Below, piece by piece: positions 1-11,485 of a stretch of 64,000 nucleotides of DNA; within the stretch, counting starts at the first letter, position 1; every line of letters begins with the position of its first letter. Origin of the DNA: Rhodocollybia butyracea. Its lineage: Eukaryota; Basidiomycota; Agaricomycetes; Agaricales; Omphalotaceae. Position numbers and translations under genes: made by a program. The DNA lies in contig JADNRY010000265.1 in assembly GCA_015501585.1 (NCBI GenBank), positions 1-64,000 of the forward strand, written 5' to 3'. The notes beneath the pieces are model-generated. The model was given only the letters and a program-made list of their open reading frames with translations. It did not search any database and was not told the DNA's origin.

Positions 1-1455
1 CCATACTTTTGGATTCCAATCAGTTACAGTGACTTTAAGTAATAGTAACAACCTGGAATACTCGTTACAGTGTCAAGTATGCCTTAGGTACAGTAGAACT
101 GTTAATATGTACACTTTAATGGCAAGGGAGATGTAAGAATGCAGGAATATGGTGTGACTGCAGGTTCAATTCCTGACAGTCAGAACGTAGTGTGAAGTGA
201 ACATTTGGACAACGACTTCATTTATTCTCGTGGATGGGCCTCGCTGCATCTATTAGCTTAAAACATCAAATACCATGTACGAATAGCACATCAACAATAA
301 CAGCGAAGTTTAAAGTCAAATGGATAAAAAAACAGACAGTAATTGGATCTGCACGCACCGAGTGAGAGCAACAATGCCAAGGGCTTCATTCATATAGATA
401 TTGATCATTGTAACAGTAGTAACATATGTAGTGAAGGTAGGATGATTGTTGTATGGAAGAAAGTAAGCTGAATCTGATGGTTATGGGATACAGAGTTTTG
501 AAGAATAGGGATAACGAGTACATGCGCTCTTTGTCAAGGTGTTGAACAAAGCCATGGTTGAGAGCGAACAGTTGGGAAGCATTCACAGAGGGAGAAAAAC
601 AAAGAATAGTAGAGCCCAAGCAATTGCAATTCACGACATCTAGTGAGGATGTTTATCAGAGCAAAGACATCACTGAACCATAATACACGCACAGGGTGAT
701 CCATTGCCTGAGATCTCTCAAGCTAGCTTTATTTCAATGTTTGATGATAATAAATGCACAAACAAGTTGTCACAACTCATCAAACCTCCTAGAATAGTTC
801 AAATTTCAGTGCATAGCAGCAGCATCAACAGCAGTCTATAGCGAATGCAAGCACGTCAAACAGCCTCGAGAGGTCACAGGACTAATCAGAGGACCGTAGA
901 CGTGATGGAAAAGGTTTCTTGCCATGTTTTGGTTCTTGATGGGCATATCACAGCGATTGTTGTGGTCAAGAAGAAGGCGAATTGTGTGAGAAGGAAATAG
1001 GTGTGCACAGAAAAAAAAATTCACGTTTTCCGCACAATTATGAAAAGGGCTATAACAGGTATATAATACAGTTGCTTTCTACACAACTGAGTTGATCTTA
1101 CCTTAACAAGTGAGTGTTTGCAAAAAATTTCCAAAATTTGTCTGAACTTCCAAAAGAGGTTGAGGTCTATTTTCATGGGGCCTAAGGTAGCTCAGTGTTC
1201 AACATGGTTAATGAAAATGCAGGTGAATTTGGAAGAGAGAAATGAGTTTTTAAGTAATTGATAGTAAGGAACGAATTTGTTGTTTTACTCTTTCCCTTGG
1301 TGTCTACAATGGCTTTCAACAACCAAGTGTTGTTGCACATTACTCTCCTGACCTTGTCAGGATTCTCAGCAGGAGTGGCATGTGTCAGACACTGTGGGGT
1401 CTGTGGAGATGCGTTTCAGAGGAGAGGACTTCAGAATGGAAGGACCAGCCTCAGG
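1..1455. other. No gene recognised
   Basis: I see no coding region with recognisable motifs here. Open frames are short and AT-biased on both strands. A short B-box-like motif (GGTTCAATTCC near 163) is present, but no tRNA fold goes with it. The stretch ends at the 8-bp target duplication of the first hAT-like element. Confidence 0.5.
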
Positions 1456-2011
1456 TAGAGATGTCCATAAGTCCAAGTCTCAACAAGTACTCGCAGGTAA
1501 GATCTGTGGGAAAACTCACAAGTATGTGACTCGTGGATCCCAAGACCCATTTCCCACAGGTCACCAACAGGTCACAAGTCAAGGTTTCTGAGACTTTGCA
1601 AGTACTTGCAAGTACTTGTGACTTGTGCAAGGCATAGTATACATGTATTTTCAGTGCAACTTGAGTAATAATTACAACTTAGTACATTGGTCAATAATAT
1701 CATACTTACTACTATATAAGCTGTCTACAACTCAAAACTTAGATATGAGTACATATTTACTTCATAACATAGTATGAAATTGTTGTAAACAAGTTAAGTA
1801 CATGGTTTTGTTAGTATTATATACTGTACAATCAATTTATGCAAGTAAGTAATGGTAAATACTTCTGTAACACTTGTTTATTAGATGAATCACAAGTACC
1901 TGCAAGACTTGCAAGTAATAGAGTGTATTTGCAGCAGGTTTCATCTCACCAGTATCTCGTTGATCATGTGCTTGAAGCACTAGCTCACAAATAATGAAAA
2001 TAATCATGATG

Positions 2012-2208
2012 GCCAGGTATTCCCAAAAAAGGAAGATCTGAAGACATCTGAGTTCATCAGATATTTCCAAAAAAGGAAAGTCCAGGACCACCACACTCTT
2101 TCAGACAGTTAGATATTTCCAAAAAAGGAAAATCCAGCACACCATGCTCCATCGGACAGTGAAACAAATGGCCAGGTATCTCTAGAAAAGGAAAATTGTA
2201 GCTCCCTG
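2012..2208. repeat. Four-copy tandem repeat inside hAT MITE copy 1
   Basis: The motif 'atttccaaaaaaggaaa' recurs four times at roughly 50-65 bp spacing (near 2018, 2062, 2113 and 2180), with 'cagacagt' or related bases between copies. The 648-bp MITE at 29215 lacks it, so it is part of an insertion or expansion specific to this copy. Confidence 0.7.
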
Positions 2209-2418
2209 TCAGATGTTAGTCCTCTGGAGTCACGTGTTTCATCTCGTCACTATTTCGGCAATCATCTACAAAAAAACACCCTGTGCAAATATGCTCTAAT
2301 ACTTGTGAGTCAGTGACCCATTTCCCACGAGTCAGCCATGGGTCACAAGTCAGGCCTTTTAGGCTGCAAGTACTTGTGCTCCAGATCCAAGTATACTTGG
2401 ATCCAGACTCGTGGACAT

Positions 2419-3058
2419 TGTTACGACCATGCCACATCGGCATCCCTCGGATCATCACCGGATCATCTCTACTATCATCCCAGCATCATTCCGATTCCAT
2501 CCCGTCTATTTCCGTCATCTTATCTCTTTTCGTTATCTTCCTATCTTATCTGTTATCTTCGTCCGATGACGTACCGCCATCGGACCTTTCGGATTACTTT
2601 CTAATTGGTTCTTATTATCTTTCGATTATATTCCCTTTCCGATTTATTGAGTATTATTGTCTTATGATTGTATTACTTACTTTGGTCTTCCGTATACGTT
2701 TCCGACTATTGTCTTCTACCGATCCGGAAGCCCCGGACTCTTAGTATATAAGTAGTACAACCTTGTACAGTAGTCCTCAGTTTAAATATCAACTTGGATA
2801 AACCAGACCTTCTGTCCGACTAAGTTCCGCCCTAGTCTATCCTTCTCTCGTCTTACTCGTCGGCCGTTACATCGGCCGAATCTATCTTTGTCTCCTGAAC
2901 TTCATCTTGGGACTATTCGGCATGACGAGGGTCTAGCTAATAGCTATACCACACGTCCCACTTCTTCTTCGATCTCCGATATCGGTCCGAGACCTACTTC
3001 GTCAATACATACCTTTCGGATACCGATCAGTTCCCTTCAGTCTTGCACGATCTTAACA
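2419..3058 (+). mobile_element. Solo LTR of a gypsy-like retrotransposon
   Basis: The 640-bp segment starts TGTTACGACC and ends TTAACA. It is flanked on both sides by GACAT (2414-2418 and 3059-3063), a perfect 5-bp target duplication. It has a TATA-like 'agtatataag' near 2743 and no coding sequence. The length, TG...CA ends and 5-bp duplication are those of an LTR left after LTR-LTR recombination. It landed inside the right terminal repeat of the hAT MITE, so it is younger than that MITE. Its sequence differs from the LTRs of gypsy-1 and gypsy-2. Confidence 0.9.
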
Positions 3059-3076
3059 GACATCTCTAGCCCCAGG

Positions 3077-6000
3077 GGTGTCATTGTTGGGGACAGCAAG
3101 GGCATGCAAGGTTGTGCTTTTCTCAGTTGTTGTCAAAGGAAGTGTACTTAGGGTGAGGAAGGTTGGCATCGAGCTTGGAAACTGTGTTCCATTTTGAGAG
3201 GCTATAGGGCAGCAAAGTGATTAAGTCAGTCATTGTTTTGAGCTGCAGCACAGGCATCTGTAGAATTATGACTGGCCTGTTTCAAATGTTCTTCCTTGTT
3301 TCCTCAAACAGACAAGTGTTTTGAGCTACTAGTTCAATTTGAATCTTATTTTCCTGTGCAGCTTTGGGAATGGTAAGAGCATGAGATCAATAGAGGGAGA
3401 TACAGCAGGTACTGCATTCATCAATAAGTAACTTGCAAGTGTGGGCCACTGCGCCAAGCTTGTGGCAGGTACGAGTCCTGCAAGAGACTAGTTATGAATT
3501 GAAGTCTATATTCTGCAGTATATAGCAGCAGAAGGTAAGCTTGGCTAAACAAGAAAGGAAACTTGACATAAGTCAAGGCTTCTGCAAAATGATCCATGAT
3601 AAGCGAGTGTGAATGAACGGCGCAATGAAACGTGGCAACTGCTCTTGTTGAAAAGATATTAACGCACTGGAATATCAAGGCAGGCAGCACAGCAGCAAAC
3701 AAGCAGCATGTAGTAAGGATTGCAAGGAGCTCTTTTTGGCAGGTATATTAAACAAGGGATTAATGTAGAAAGAGACATATATTTGCAAAATTTTAATGGT
3801 GATCTTGACAGGCACTGCACAACTAGAAACGAGTGATGAATGAGAAGGATAATGGAATGCACTCACAAGAAGTGATAGTTGGCATTTTTGCTGCAAGGAA
3901 ACAGAAAACAAGAAGGGCACTACTAATCAGAGCTGTGGGTGAAAGTATTAAATACATAGAATGAGCCAGGGCATGCACTGCAACAACCACTGACAAAAAG
4001 TAAAAAACCAAGGAAGCAAAATGCAGGGGGTACAAAAATGGAAGTATTATTAAGATGAATAAACACCATGTGGCGAAAAGAATGTACTGCACCGATAATC
4101 TGTGCATTAGAGGTGCAACCACAATGGTGTTTGATGCAAGAAGTTCAAGAGTAAAAAGGTATCAGATGCAGCAAAGCAAGAGGCTAGTGATATCTGGATC
4201 TTGGATATGATTCCCACAGAGGGGGGGTCTCCCTATTTTAGGAAGGAGTGCACATGAGGTTTATCAGCCAACAGCAGCTCAATGGCATTACCGCAGATTA
4301 TCTGCCATTGATAAATATTGACATGGTTTATGCTGTTTTGCTTTGCTCTCAGTCCATAAATACTTCTCTTGATGCTGTAGGAGTGAATCTTTGAATTCCT
4401 AGACAGTGCTGCACCATCATGCACAAAATCTTCTGTGTCTTAGGTCCTGAACCATTTGACACAAGTTGTTTTCCTAGCTAGATATCTTGAAGTACACATT
4501 CTGTTCTATTTCATGCATTTATTATTACATATATTCCCTAGCTGTAAATTGTAATCCTTGAAGGCAAGAAACTTTGAAGACACTCAACCACTTAACGGTA
4601 CAGACCCAGGGATTTGATGCCAATGATATGCCCCGAGACTTTTTGAGTCTAAAACTAGACTTGAAGCCCACTACTAGACAGTCTTTGCATGATATGTAGT
4701 GTTCACAACACTTGGAGACCTTCTCCCAGTGCTGTGTTCACTGAAACCCAAAGCAGACACACTCATACAACACCTGTATTGCCACCGCTTCATGTGCATG
4801 ACAGCCTAACATTGATCTCAAACCATCAGCCATTTCGGCCCATACTCTGAATTTGACATAATTGATTTACTTGAAACTACCTCACCAGGAGGCCGTTTTC
4901 TATGAAACCTTCGATGTTGCGGACCGTTTGGACAATTCTTACATTGTCCCACTAGTTAGCACTTGATTCCAAGTTTTTCCTTCCATAGGAAATGCTTGCT
5001 TAGAATGATAATACCTTACTAGGGGTATAAAACTTAGAATATGCAAAAGGGCAATCTGGGCAGGAAATAAAATGTACCAGAGACCCTGAAGCACTAGAAC
5101 AAACGAAAGTAGTGCATAGGCATCCGACCGCATCAAAATACTGGTATCCAGGGTACTTCTCCAGTCCCAGAACATGGTTACATCAGTTGTTGGAATAAAT
5201 GCCTCATTTTCAAATAATTGCATAGCATGATGATACAGGACAGGAGTGGGGGTTAAACCAAGTCCGAACAGGTCCCGTCGATGTACCCTGCCCTCCCGCC
5301 TTATACTCCATGTGTCCCCCGACCATAGAGACGAGATTTGAGTACTAGGAGGAGACATACCTATATTTCTATAGATATGCTCATACTTTAATACCCATCA
5401 ATCAGAGACCTTAGAAATTTTATGAACCCTTGGAATGAGTTTATACAAGTTGAAAATACAGTACAACATCCCAATACTGGGTGGTTTTCCGATGCTCCAG
5501 CATAGAACTGAGATCTGTCCCCTTGGAGCAGTATTTCAAAGATTAGAATGAAACTTGATAGTGCAGGGCTTAGATAACAATTATCGAAGTAAGAATAGCT
5601 GAGATACATCCTTCTTCAAGTCCTCCCTCACTTATAGAACTTGTGGACTACTGGTTCACACTTACTTACAGTCATAAGTCACTGGAAGTACTGGCAATTG
5701 AGAATGAATGAAAAAGAACATACCAAGAACTCAAGATTGAACATCTATGATCCGAAATGGAACTGAATAGAGTGAAATGACCTCATGGGGCGGTCACTAC
5801 TCACCGTTTTGGAGTCTGATGTAAAATTTCACAATAGGATTGACCATATGATGCCATACAGCCTCGTATGCAGAGCACATGCTCCCCTTACCAATACTCT
5901 TGGCTTCCTTGGGTACACGGCAAAACCTTAGATTGCACTCAGTTTGAAACTCGAAGCCGGCCCCAGGGTCTAATTCTGATTTTGGGCCTGGCTTAATAAA

Positions 6001-6838
6001 TTTCCGCCTGAGTCTTAAATTTCAAAGATAACACCTAGTCTAAATTTTTTTTTGCTTTCACACTCAAACTTGAACCTGGTTCAAAAATTTTGCTGTGTGT
6101 GAAAGCCTCCCAGCCATTTTGAACTCAGTTTGATTGAATATAAGTGATGTCATACCGCAGGGTAACACAACCTGTAGGCTTTGAGGACAAGTGAAGTGAG
6201 CATACAGCTTGATTCATTTATCTGAAGAATAATAATTCTCTCTAGTTTGGGAGAGCACTTACAGAAACCGCAAATGGCAGATTACCTGCAAAGCCTGCCA
6301 CATAGAAAATCAAACTTTTTACAACACCAAACAATACTAGAACAGTTTCATCACGGGTTCAAAAATGTTGCTCCTCCAAGCAATAGTACTCCAACTTGAA
6401 GCCCTGCGTCCAGTGTAAGCTTATCATCTGGCAGGATTGGCTCCCCATCAGATCACCCCATGGCAAACGGTTCACTGCTTGGACAGGGGATGCAAGCACT
6501 TGCTTACATACAGTAGAATATTCTTGCGTAGCTTTCATGTTCAACCGATTTTCAACTTAAATTGAAAGTGTTTACTGTTTATCTTGAAACTTGCCCTGTT
6601 CATTATACCTTGCCTTGACCCTTGACCCAATTTCTTGCAGAGGCGTCAAAACGGAAGTAAATGCACTCCCCTGACTGAGATAAATGCGGTGGGTGGTTTT
6701 TTTTTCCACAGTTCAATTTTTTCCCTTTCATCCCCCTTGTCAAACCTTTTCCCTTCAATTCCACAGTGCAACCACTGATAAAAGCTTCAATGCTCAAGTC
6801 TTTCAATCACAAGACTTTGCCAACTGCTATACTAAGCC
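3077..6838. other. Anonymous DNA, no gene recognised
   Basis: Several open frames of 60-140 codons occur on the minus strand (for example 3421-4122 and 4939-5609). They are hydrophobic or of low information, overlap in several frames, lack recognisable motifs, and do not join across plausible introns. I see no RNA gene or clear transposon end. Confidence 0.45.
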
Positions 6839-7025
6839 TTCTCAACAACCGCTCCTTAACATCTCCTCAACACTTCCTCAACACTTCCTCAACATCTCCT
6901 CAACATCTCCTCAACAGTAATGCTTCCTCAATTCCTGCTTCAAACTCTCAATGTCTCTTCAATGTCTCCTCAATGCTTCCTCAACAGCAACGCTTCCTCA
7001 ATTCCTGCTTCAAACTCTCAACTTT
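6839..7025. repeat. Minisatellite, 12-15-bp CTCCTCAACA-type units
   Basis: Units of the form 'ctcctcaacact' are repeated in tandem. They are followed by a higher-order duplication of a segment of about 35 bp ('cgcttcctcaattcctgc' type), at 6916-6950 and 6988-7022. Open frames across it are serine/leucine-rich artefacts of the repeat. Confidence 0.75.
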
Positions 7026-7029
7026 GTAA

Positions 7030-7475
7030 GTTTTCTCTTTGTGCTTATTGCCCATTTTCAGTCTGCTGCTGCTGATCTTTTATTCAGGCTGGCTGCAACA
7101 TTGGGTTACTGGTGAGTGGAGATTTTATCTGTTATTGTTTTGCTATAGCATCATATGTATCATGTATGGTAGTATTGGATCATGAATATACATTTTTTCT
7201 GCGATTATCTGAGCAAAGATTAGTAAACGGGAATGGGGAATATTCAGGTACAAGCAGGTGTGGAGAAATGTACATGACTGTGGGATGAAACACTATGTAC
7301 TGCCTGGGCTAAATCATTTTGTCCCAGGGCTGAATATTTTCATACCTGGGATGACCTTCAAACCGGGGCAATCTTATCACTTTTGCACTGTGCCCCAACT
7401 AGGGTAACCTGGGCCTGAAAATTTTCAGGTCAAACTCAGTTTAACCCAGGAGGCTGCCTGTGTATATAATCAAGG
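7030..7475. other. Intergenic, weak fold-back
   Basis: No gene is seen. Between about 7303 and 7450 'cctgggctaaa' and 'tttaacccagg' form a loose inverted pair around several 'cccaggg/cctggg' motifs. This may be a decayed small MITE. The stretch ends at the hAT end at 7476. Confidence 0.4.
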
Positions 7476-8355
7476 TAGAGATGTCCACAAGTCTGGATCC
7501 AAGTATACTTGGATCCAGCATGCAAGTACCTGTGGCCCAAAAGCCTTGACTTGTGACCTGCGGAAGATCCATGGGAAACAGATCTTTGACTTGCAGGTAA
7601 TTTACCTGCAAGTTTGCAAGTACCTGCAGGTATTTGTGTATTTATGCCAAAGAGTGTACTAATAATCATTAATAAAGTACTTACCTGTTTTATGATACAT
7701 ACCATTTATAAAACATTGTACTGTAACTGTCTACTATCATTTCATACTTAGTTATGAAGTAAATATGTACTGACACAAAGGTTTTACATTGTAGACAGCT
7801 TACAGCAATGGGGCGCTTAAATTAGCACCAAACATTGTGAGTTGTCTACAACCTCAAAATATGTGCCAGTACTTGATAAGTACTACAGTGATCTTGGAGT
7901 CCTATGACCAAAACATTGCAACCTGCTTGTGACTTTTGTCTCAAAGCTAGTGGCTCTTTTTTAAGTATCTAGGATTGTTCAAAAACGTCTTCTGATGATT
8001 TCTAGCTCTTCAGAATATGTATTAGATGTGATAAGTAATTACTATGGATTTTCTTTGAATTTCAGTCGCGTTTGATATCCTTTGACCATGCCGTAACCCA
8101 TTCAAATCCAATATAATTAAACTTGGTCAAAGGAATCCAAGTGGTCAAACAACTCCAAGATCACTGTATAATGAATATAATACTATGAACTACTGTAAGT
8201 TCTGAGTGTTAACTGACAAATATTGTTGCTTGTACTATAAATTTTGAGCACTAATTAACAAATGTATGGGTTTACATTGCTTATACAAGTCATAAAAATA
8301 CCTGCAAGTACCTGCAAGTCAGCTGAAATTCTCCAAAGTCTGACCTGTGACCTGC
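7476..8355. mobile_element. hAT-type MITE, copy 2, inverted and truncated by an LTR
   Basis: It begins TAGAGATGTCCACAAGTC after AATCAAGG (7468-7475) and matches the reverse complement of the right part of the copy at 29215-29862. The match runs to 'gtgacctgc' at 8355 and is cut where the gypsy-1 LTR begins. About 100 bp of the MITE should remain, including the other terminal repeat and target duplication. These do not follow the far LTR at 20448. It carries the same central hairpin as the other copies (7789-7851). Confidence 0.8.
7789..7851. repeat. Core hairpin shared by several hAT MITEs (copy 1)
   Basis: TTGTAGACAGC at the left faces GTTGTCTACAA at the right, around 'ggggcgcttaaattagc'. 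The same layout occurs at 29495-29558 and twice inside the unrelated palindromic hAT at 31468-32578. Confidence 0.65.
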
Positions 8356-9017
8356 TGTCAAGGTCTCAACAAAGAGTCTTGTTAACCAGTAAAATGGGTA
8401 TGTTTGGTTAATATAATGTTTGGGGCTGATCAGTAGAAAGTAAGTAGCTAGAACCTTAGAACAAGTGAGGAAAGGTATACTTTATATCGAGTTGGTGTGC
8501 TCAATACGGGTATTGGTGACAAGTAAATGTCGGGAATCTTACAATAGTTGGGATAACTATTGGAGTGTTCAGATCTTGTATGTCAGTAAAGTAGCTTGTC
8601 TCTCAGGTGTAAATCTTAGTGTTCACACAAAAGAGTATGGTTCAAACAATGTTGATAGCTGTAGGTACTGGGTTACAAAATATTAGGACTAAAGAAAAGA
8701 GGGGGGTTCATGTAAATAGGGCTTTTATAGGTAATTCTCATGGGAAGATATTAGATAAGAAACATGTGCAACCCTCAAGGCAATTCCATGGATTGTACTA
8801 AATAAGTAAGGACAAGTGGATTAGTAAGTAAACAGATTGGTAAGTAAGATAGCAGCTCATGACATGAGTAAGCAGAAATATGAGCAAGCAAATAGATAAG
8901 TAGATAGTATGGCAAAATCCCCTTCTTTAGCCTTGTACAGCATGTATAGTAACTGAGCCTGTAATAATATAGTATAGATGAGCCTGTATTGAACATGGAA
9001 ATGGTCAATCCCTGACA
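8356..9017 (-). repeat. gypsy-1 3' LTR
   Basis: This is a 662-bp direct repeat of 19786-20447, with inverted tips TGTCA...TGACA. In element orientation it follows the polypurine tract at 9018-9031, so it is the 3' LTR. Confidence 0.93.
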
Positions 9018-9031
9018 GAAGCTCCCCCTTC
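9018..9031 (-). promoter_or_regulatory. Polypurine tract of gypsy-1
   Basis: On the minus strand this reads GAAGGGGGAGCTTC and directly abuts the 3' LTR, the expected place for the plus-strand DNA primer. Just upstream is 'cctcgagggctcgg', which also precedes the tract of gypsy-2 (near 27043-27056). The two elements are therefore relatives. Confidence 0.75.
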
Positions 9032-9622
9032 GGAAGACCGAGCCCTCGAGGTCCCAGATGATGCTATCATTTCCTATTCAGAAGAATAAACGCCCACTAA
9101 ATAAAATCGGATCAATAATTATTTTTTTTTTTTGATCACTTCGGCACGCCAGTTATATATGCCCTCTTATCTGGCCCTTCAATCACTCCTCCACTCCTAG
9201 CACTTAGTGTTAACTATCCTCATGAAATGCTTTGTATAATTTGATTCCCGGCTTGATTATGGACCGACGATATTTTTTTTGTTTTTTGTTTTCCATCAAT
9301 ACGTGATTCTTTCTGTCTTCCCGAGCCTTGCTGCAATGAGGCGGACCTCGCGGTCGACTATCGTCGATCCTGTCAAAGGAATCCCCCCAGAACCTCAAAT
9401 TAATATGATTATAGTGTAGCAGACCTGCGATTGTTATTTTTTCTAAGTACTCAGATGTATAGTTGTTACACTTTTCCGCATATCCCAGCGTACAGTTCCT
9501 CTACTTTGGGGATAAAGTTCTTGATGGGGTATCCTAATCTCTACACAGGGATGAGGTATCGAGAGAACTGGGGCCCTCGTCGGTATTTACTGAGTCCTGC
9601 AATGGCTTCGAAGTTTTTTCTC

Positions 9623-9629
9623 TATAAAT
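9623..9629 (+). promoter_or_regulatory. TATA-like box of the gypsy-1 accessory gene
   Basis: TATAAAT lies 69 bp upstream of the chosen ATG at 9698, on the strand opposite to gag-pol. This fits an internal promoter rather than LTR-driven expression. The assignment rests on position only. Confidence 0.45.
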
Positions 9630-9697
9630 AGATGTATTTCTATCTGGTTTTTCCAGCAGTCCGTTCAGTGATTTCTTCCCACTTTCAAGACTACAAG

Positions 9698-11284
9698 ATG
9701 TTTCCTCGCCCAGCCGGTTCTGCTTTCTTCAGCCCCTCGTCTGTGAAATCGGAGCCGCTCCCAGACACCCAAGGTACGAAGTTCCCCCTTCTGTGTCCAA
9801 GATTATCTCAAGAATTTTCTTTTTAATGTTACAGTCTCGTTCCGTCCTGCTGAGGAGGGTATCCCATCTGTTCTTAACGGGCAGGTTGCAACTGCGGTTG
9901 GCGCCATCAACAATGGTGCTATTGCAGCCATTCAAGGTGATTCAACTCATATCCAAGCAGATTTGTATCTTGTAGCACAGTAAGTGTCAGTCTGTAGACC
10001 TATTCTTCATATTTGTTTACTTCCCTTACTAGGTCCGTCGATGAATTGTGTAATTCTGCTGCGCGAGAACTCCTCACAGTTACTGAGGGGTTGGAAGATA
10101 CCTCACGGGAGTTGATGCTTGCTAAGACGTACATGTTGTCCCTCTGTCCCAACAATCATATCTTACTGACCCTGACTTTACTAGAGAAATTTCGGTTCAA
10201 AAAATCGAACTTGCCAACAAGGATCTTGAGCTCTCAACCAAGGAGGCTGAAATTGCAAAGTTGAAGCAGGAACGCGATACAGCACGAACGGAACGTAACG
10301 CGTCATTTGCGCAGTGGAACAAGGCTTTGACGGACTTCAACACCTCTCAGAATCAATTAAAGGAAGAACAAAGGTTCGTTCCTGCTCATGCCTTGTCTTT
10401 GTGCTCATTTCTGACTGATTTATTCTTGCCTTTTTAGCCGAGCAGAGAATTATCGCACCATGTTGCGCAATCTGCGTCAGGAATTTGAAACTTTCAAGCA
10501 GTCTGAGTCTTCCCCTGCAAATAGAAATCCTATTCTGGCTGAGCGCAGGTCTCGTACTCGGAATCCCCGAGACACCTCTCCCCACCGCAATTCTGAGCGG
10601 AAATCTCGTCCTCGTCACCGGTCCATAGGTGCTAGGTCTCGTAACCAGTCGTTTGGTCAACTGTCTGGTCTTGCTGTCCCTGACACAGCGGGAGGACACC
10701 CTGAGCATCCTTCCAATCATTCCCTCACACATTCCCGAGAGGAACGGTCTTTACCTCATACTTCTACTCTTCCTATCGGTGTAGGCATTGACCCTCGCAT
10801 TTCTCCAGAAGACTTTGCTCGTGCGGCAGTTGTTCATGCACGCGCTGATCTTTCTCCCTTCATTGTATCCTTATGGATATATGTAGTTCGTCTGCGCCAG
10901 GAGCTTGCGATCGCCTTCACTGCTGACTTGGGGCCTGTTGTTGGTGTGTTGGCTTCCTGGGTTGAAGAATATGTTGGTTATTTCCTCCGAATTGTGGATG
11001 AGGCATTTCGGACACGTGCTGCGCTGTTTGCCAATCTCCCGTTGATGCCTAATTTCCTTCATCAAGCGGCGTTAGTGTCCGGAGTAAGGCTACCTCACTC
11101 TGCCTGGGAAATGGCTCAAAGCAATTTGACCAGCTTCCAGGTGAGCAGCCTCCAATCGCGTCTGGTCTCCTTCCTTCCTGTTCACGTTGCTGGTCCTTCT
11201 TCCCATCGTGCTTCATCTCCTGGAGTTTTTTATCGTACCCACTATCGACCAGAGACTATTGAGGAAGGTGAAATTCGTGAATGA
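9698..11284 (+). CDS. Antisense accessory protein of gypsy-1, 450 aa, five exons, function unknown
   Basis: I assembled five exons: 9698-9773, 9835-9979, 10033-10128, 10185-10373 and 10438-11284. All four introns are GT-AG, 53-64 bp long, and the joined frame is 1353 nt (450 codons plus stop) with no internal stop. The protein starts MFPRPAGSAFF. It has a coiled-coil-like stretch at about 106-190 (KEAEIAKLKQERD), an Arg/Ser-rich basic segment at about 205-237, and a predicted helical region at about 287-406 (DPRISPEDFARAAV). The tail is acidic (IEEGEIRE). It lies between pol and the 3' LTR, convergent with pol, with 201 bp between the two stop codons. No enzyme motif is visible. A nucleic-acid-binding or self-associating role is inference from the basic and coiled segments. 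Confidence 0.75.
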
Positions 11285-11485
11285 ATGGTCTGTCCTTTAC
11301 CCCAGTTGACCTGTCCCTGGCTGATTTATTTTCTATAAGGGTGAACTTGTATTCCCTTCATCTCGTCCTACTTATGCATCTTCTTTGCTCCTTCCTAAGA
11401 TCCATGTCAATTATGTCTATGCTCCCATGTACTGTTGATTATGAATGAAAATATACATGTGATATGCCCTTTTATTTGTTTTTTT

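Larger units (their letters stand above)
1456..3068. mobile_element. hAT-type MITE, copy 1, carrying a nested solo LTR
   Basis: The element starts TAGAGATGTCC and ends GACATCTCTA, the inverted complement. It is flanked by GCCTCAGG (1448-1455) and GCCCCAGG (3069-3076), an 8-bp target duplication with one mismatch. Eight-bp duplications and TAG-type ends are typical of hAT transposons. No transposase is encoded, so it is non-autonomous. The interior matches the copy at 29215-29862 (same order of 'acttgcaagtacttgtg'-type subterminal motifs). A 640-bp solo LTR sits inside the right terminal repeat and a short tandem repeat lies within. Without the LTR and its 5-bp duplication the element is about 968 bp. 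Confidence 0.85.

Noticed and set aside
100..190. tRNA-like B box (GGTTCAATTCC)
   Set aside because: No acceptor stem, A box or cloverleaf could be formed around it.
1178..1240. A-box-like TAGCTCAGTG suggesting a tRNA or SINE head
   Set aside because: No B box or matching stems follow at the right distance.
3823..4122. Hydrophobic 99-codon minus-strand frame resembling a membrane protein
   Set aside because: Overlapping hydrophobic frames occur in all phases there, and the composition explains it; no motif or splicing support.
6684..7029. Plus-strand frames rich in SSTSPQ
   Set aside because: They are translations of the CTCCTCAACA minisatellite.
8465..9008. Small frames present identically at 8465-9008 and 19895-20456
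   Set aside because: They lie inside the gypsy-1 LTRs and are not coding.
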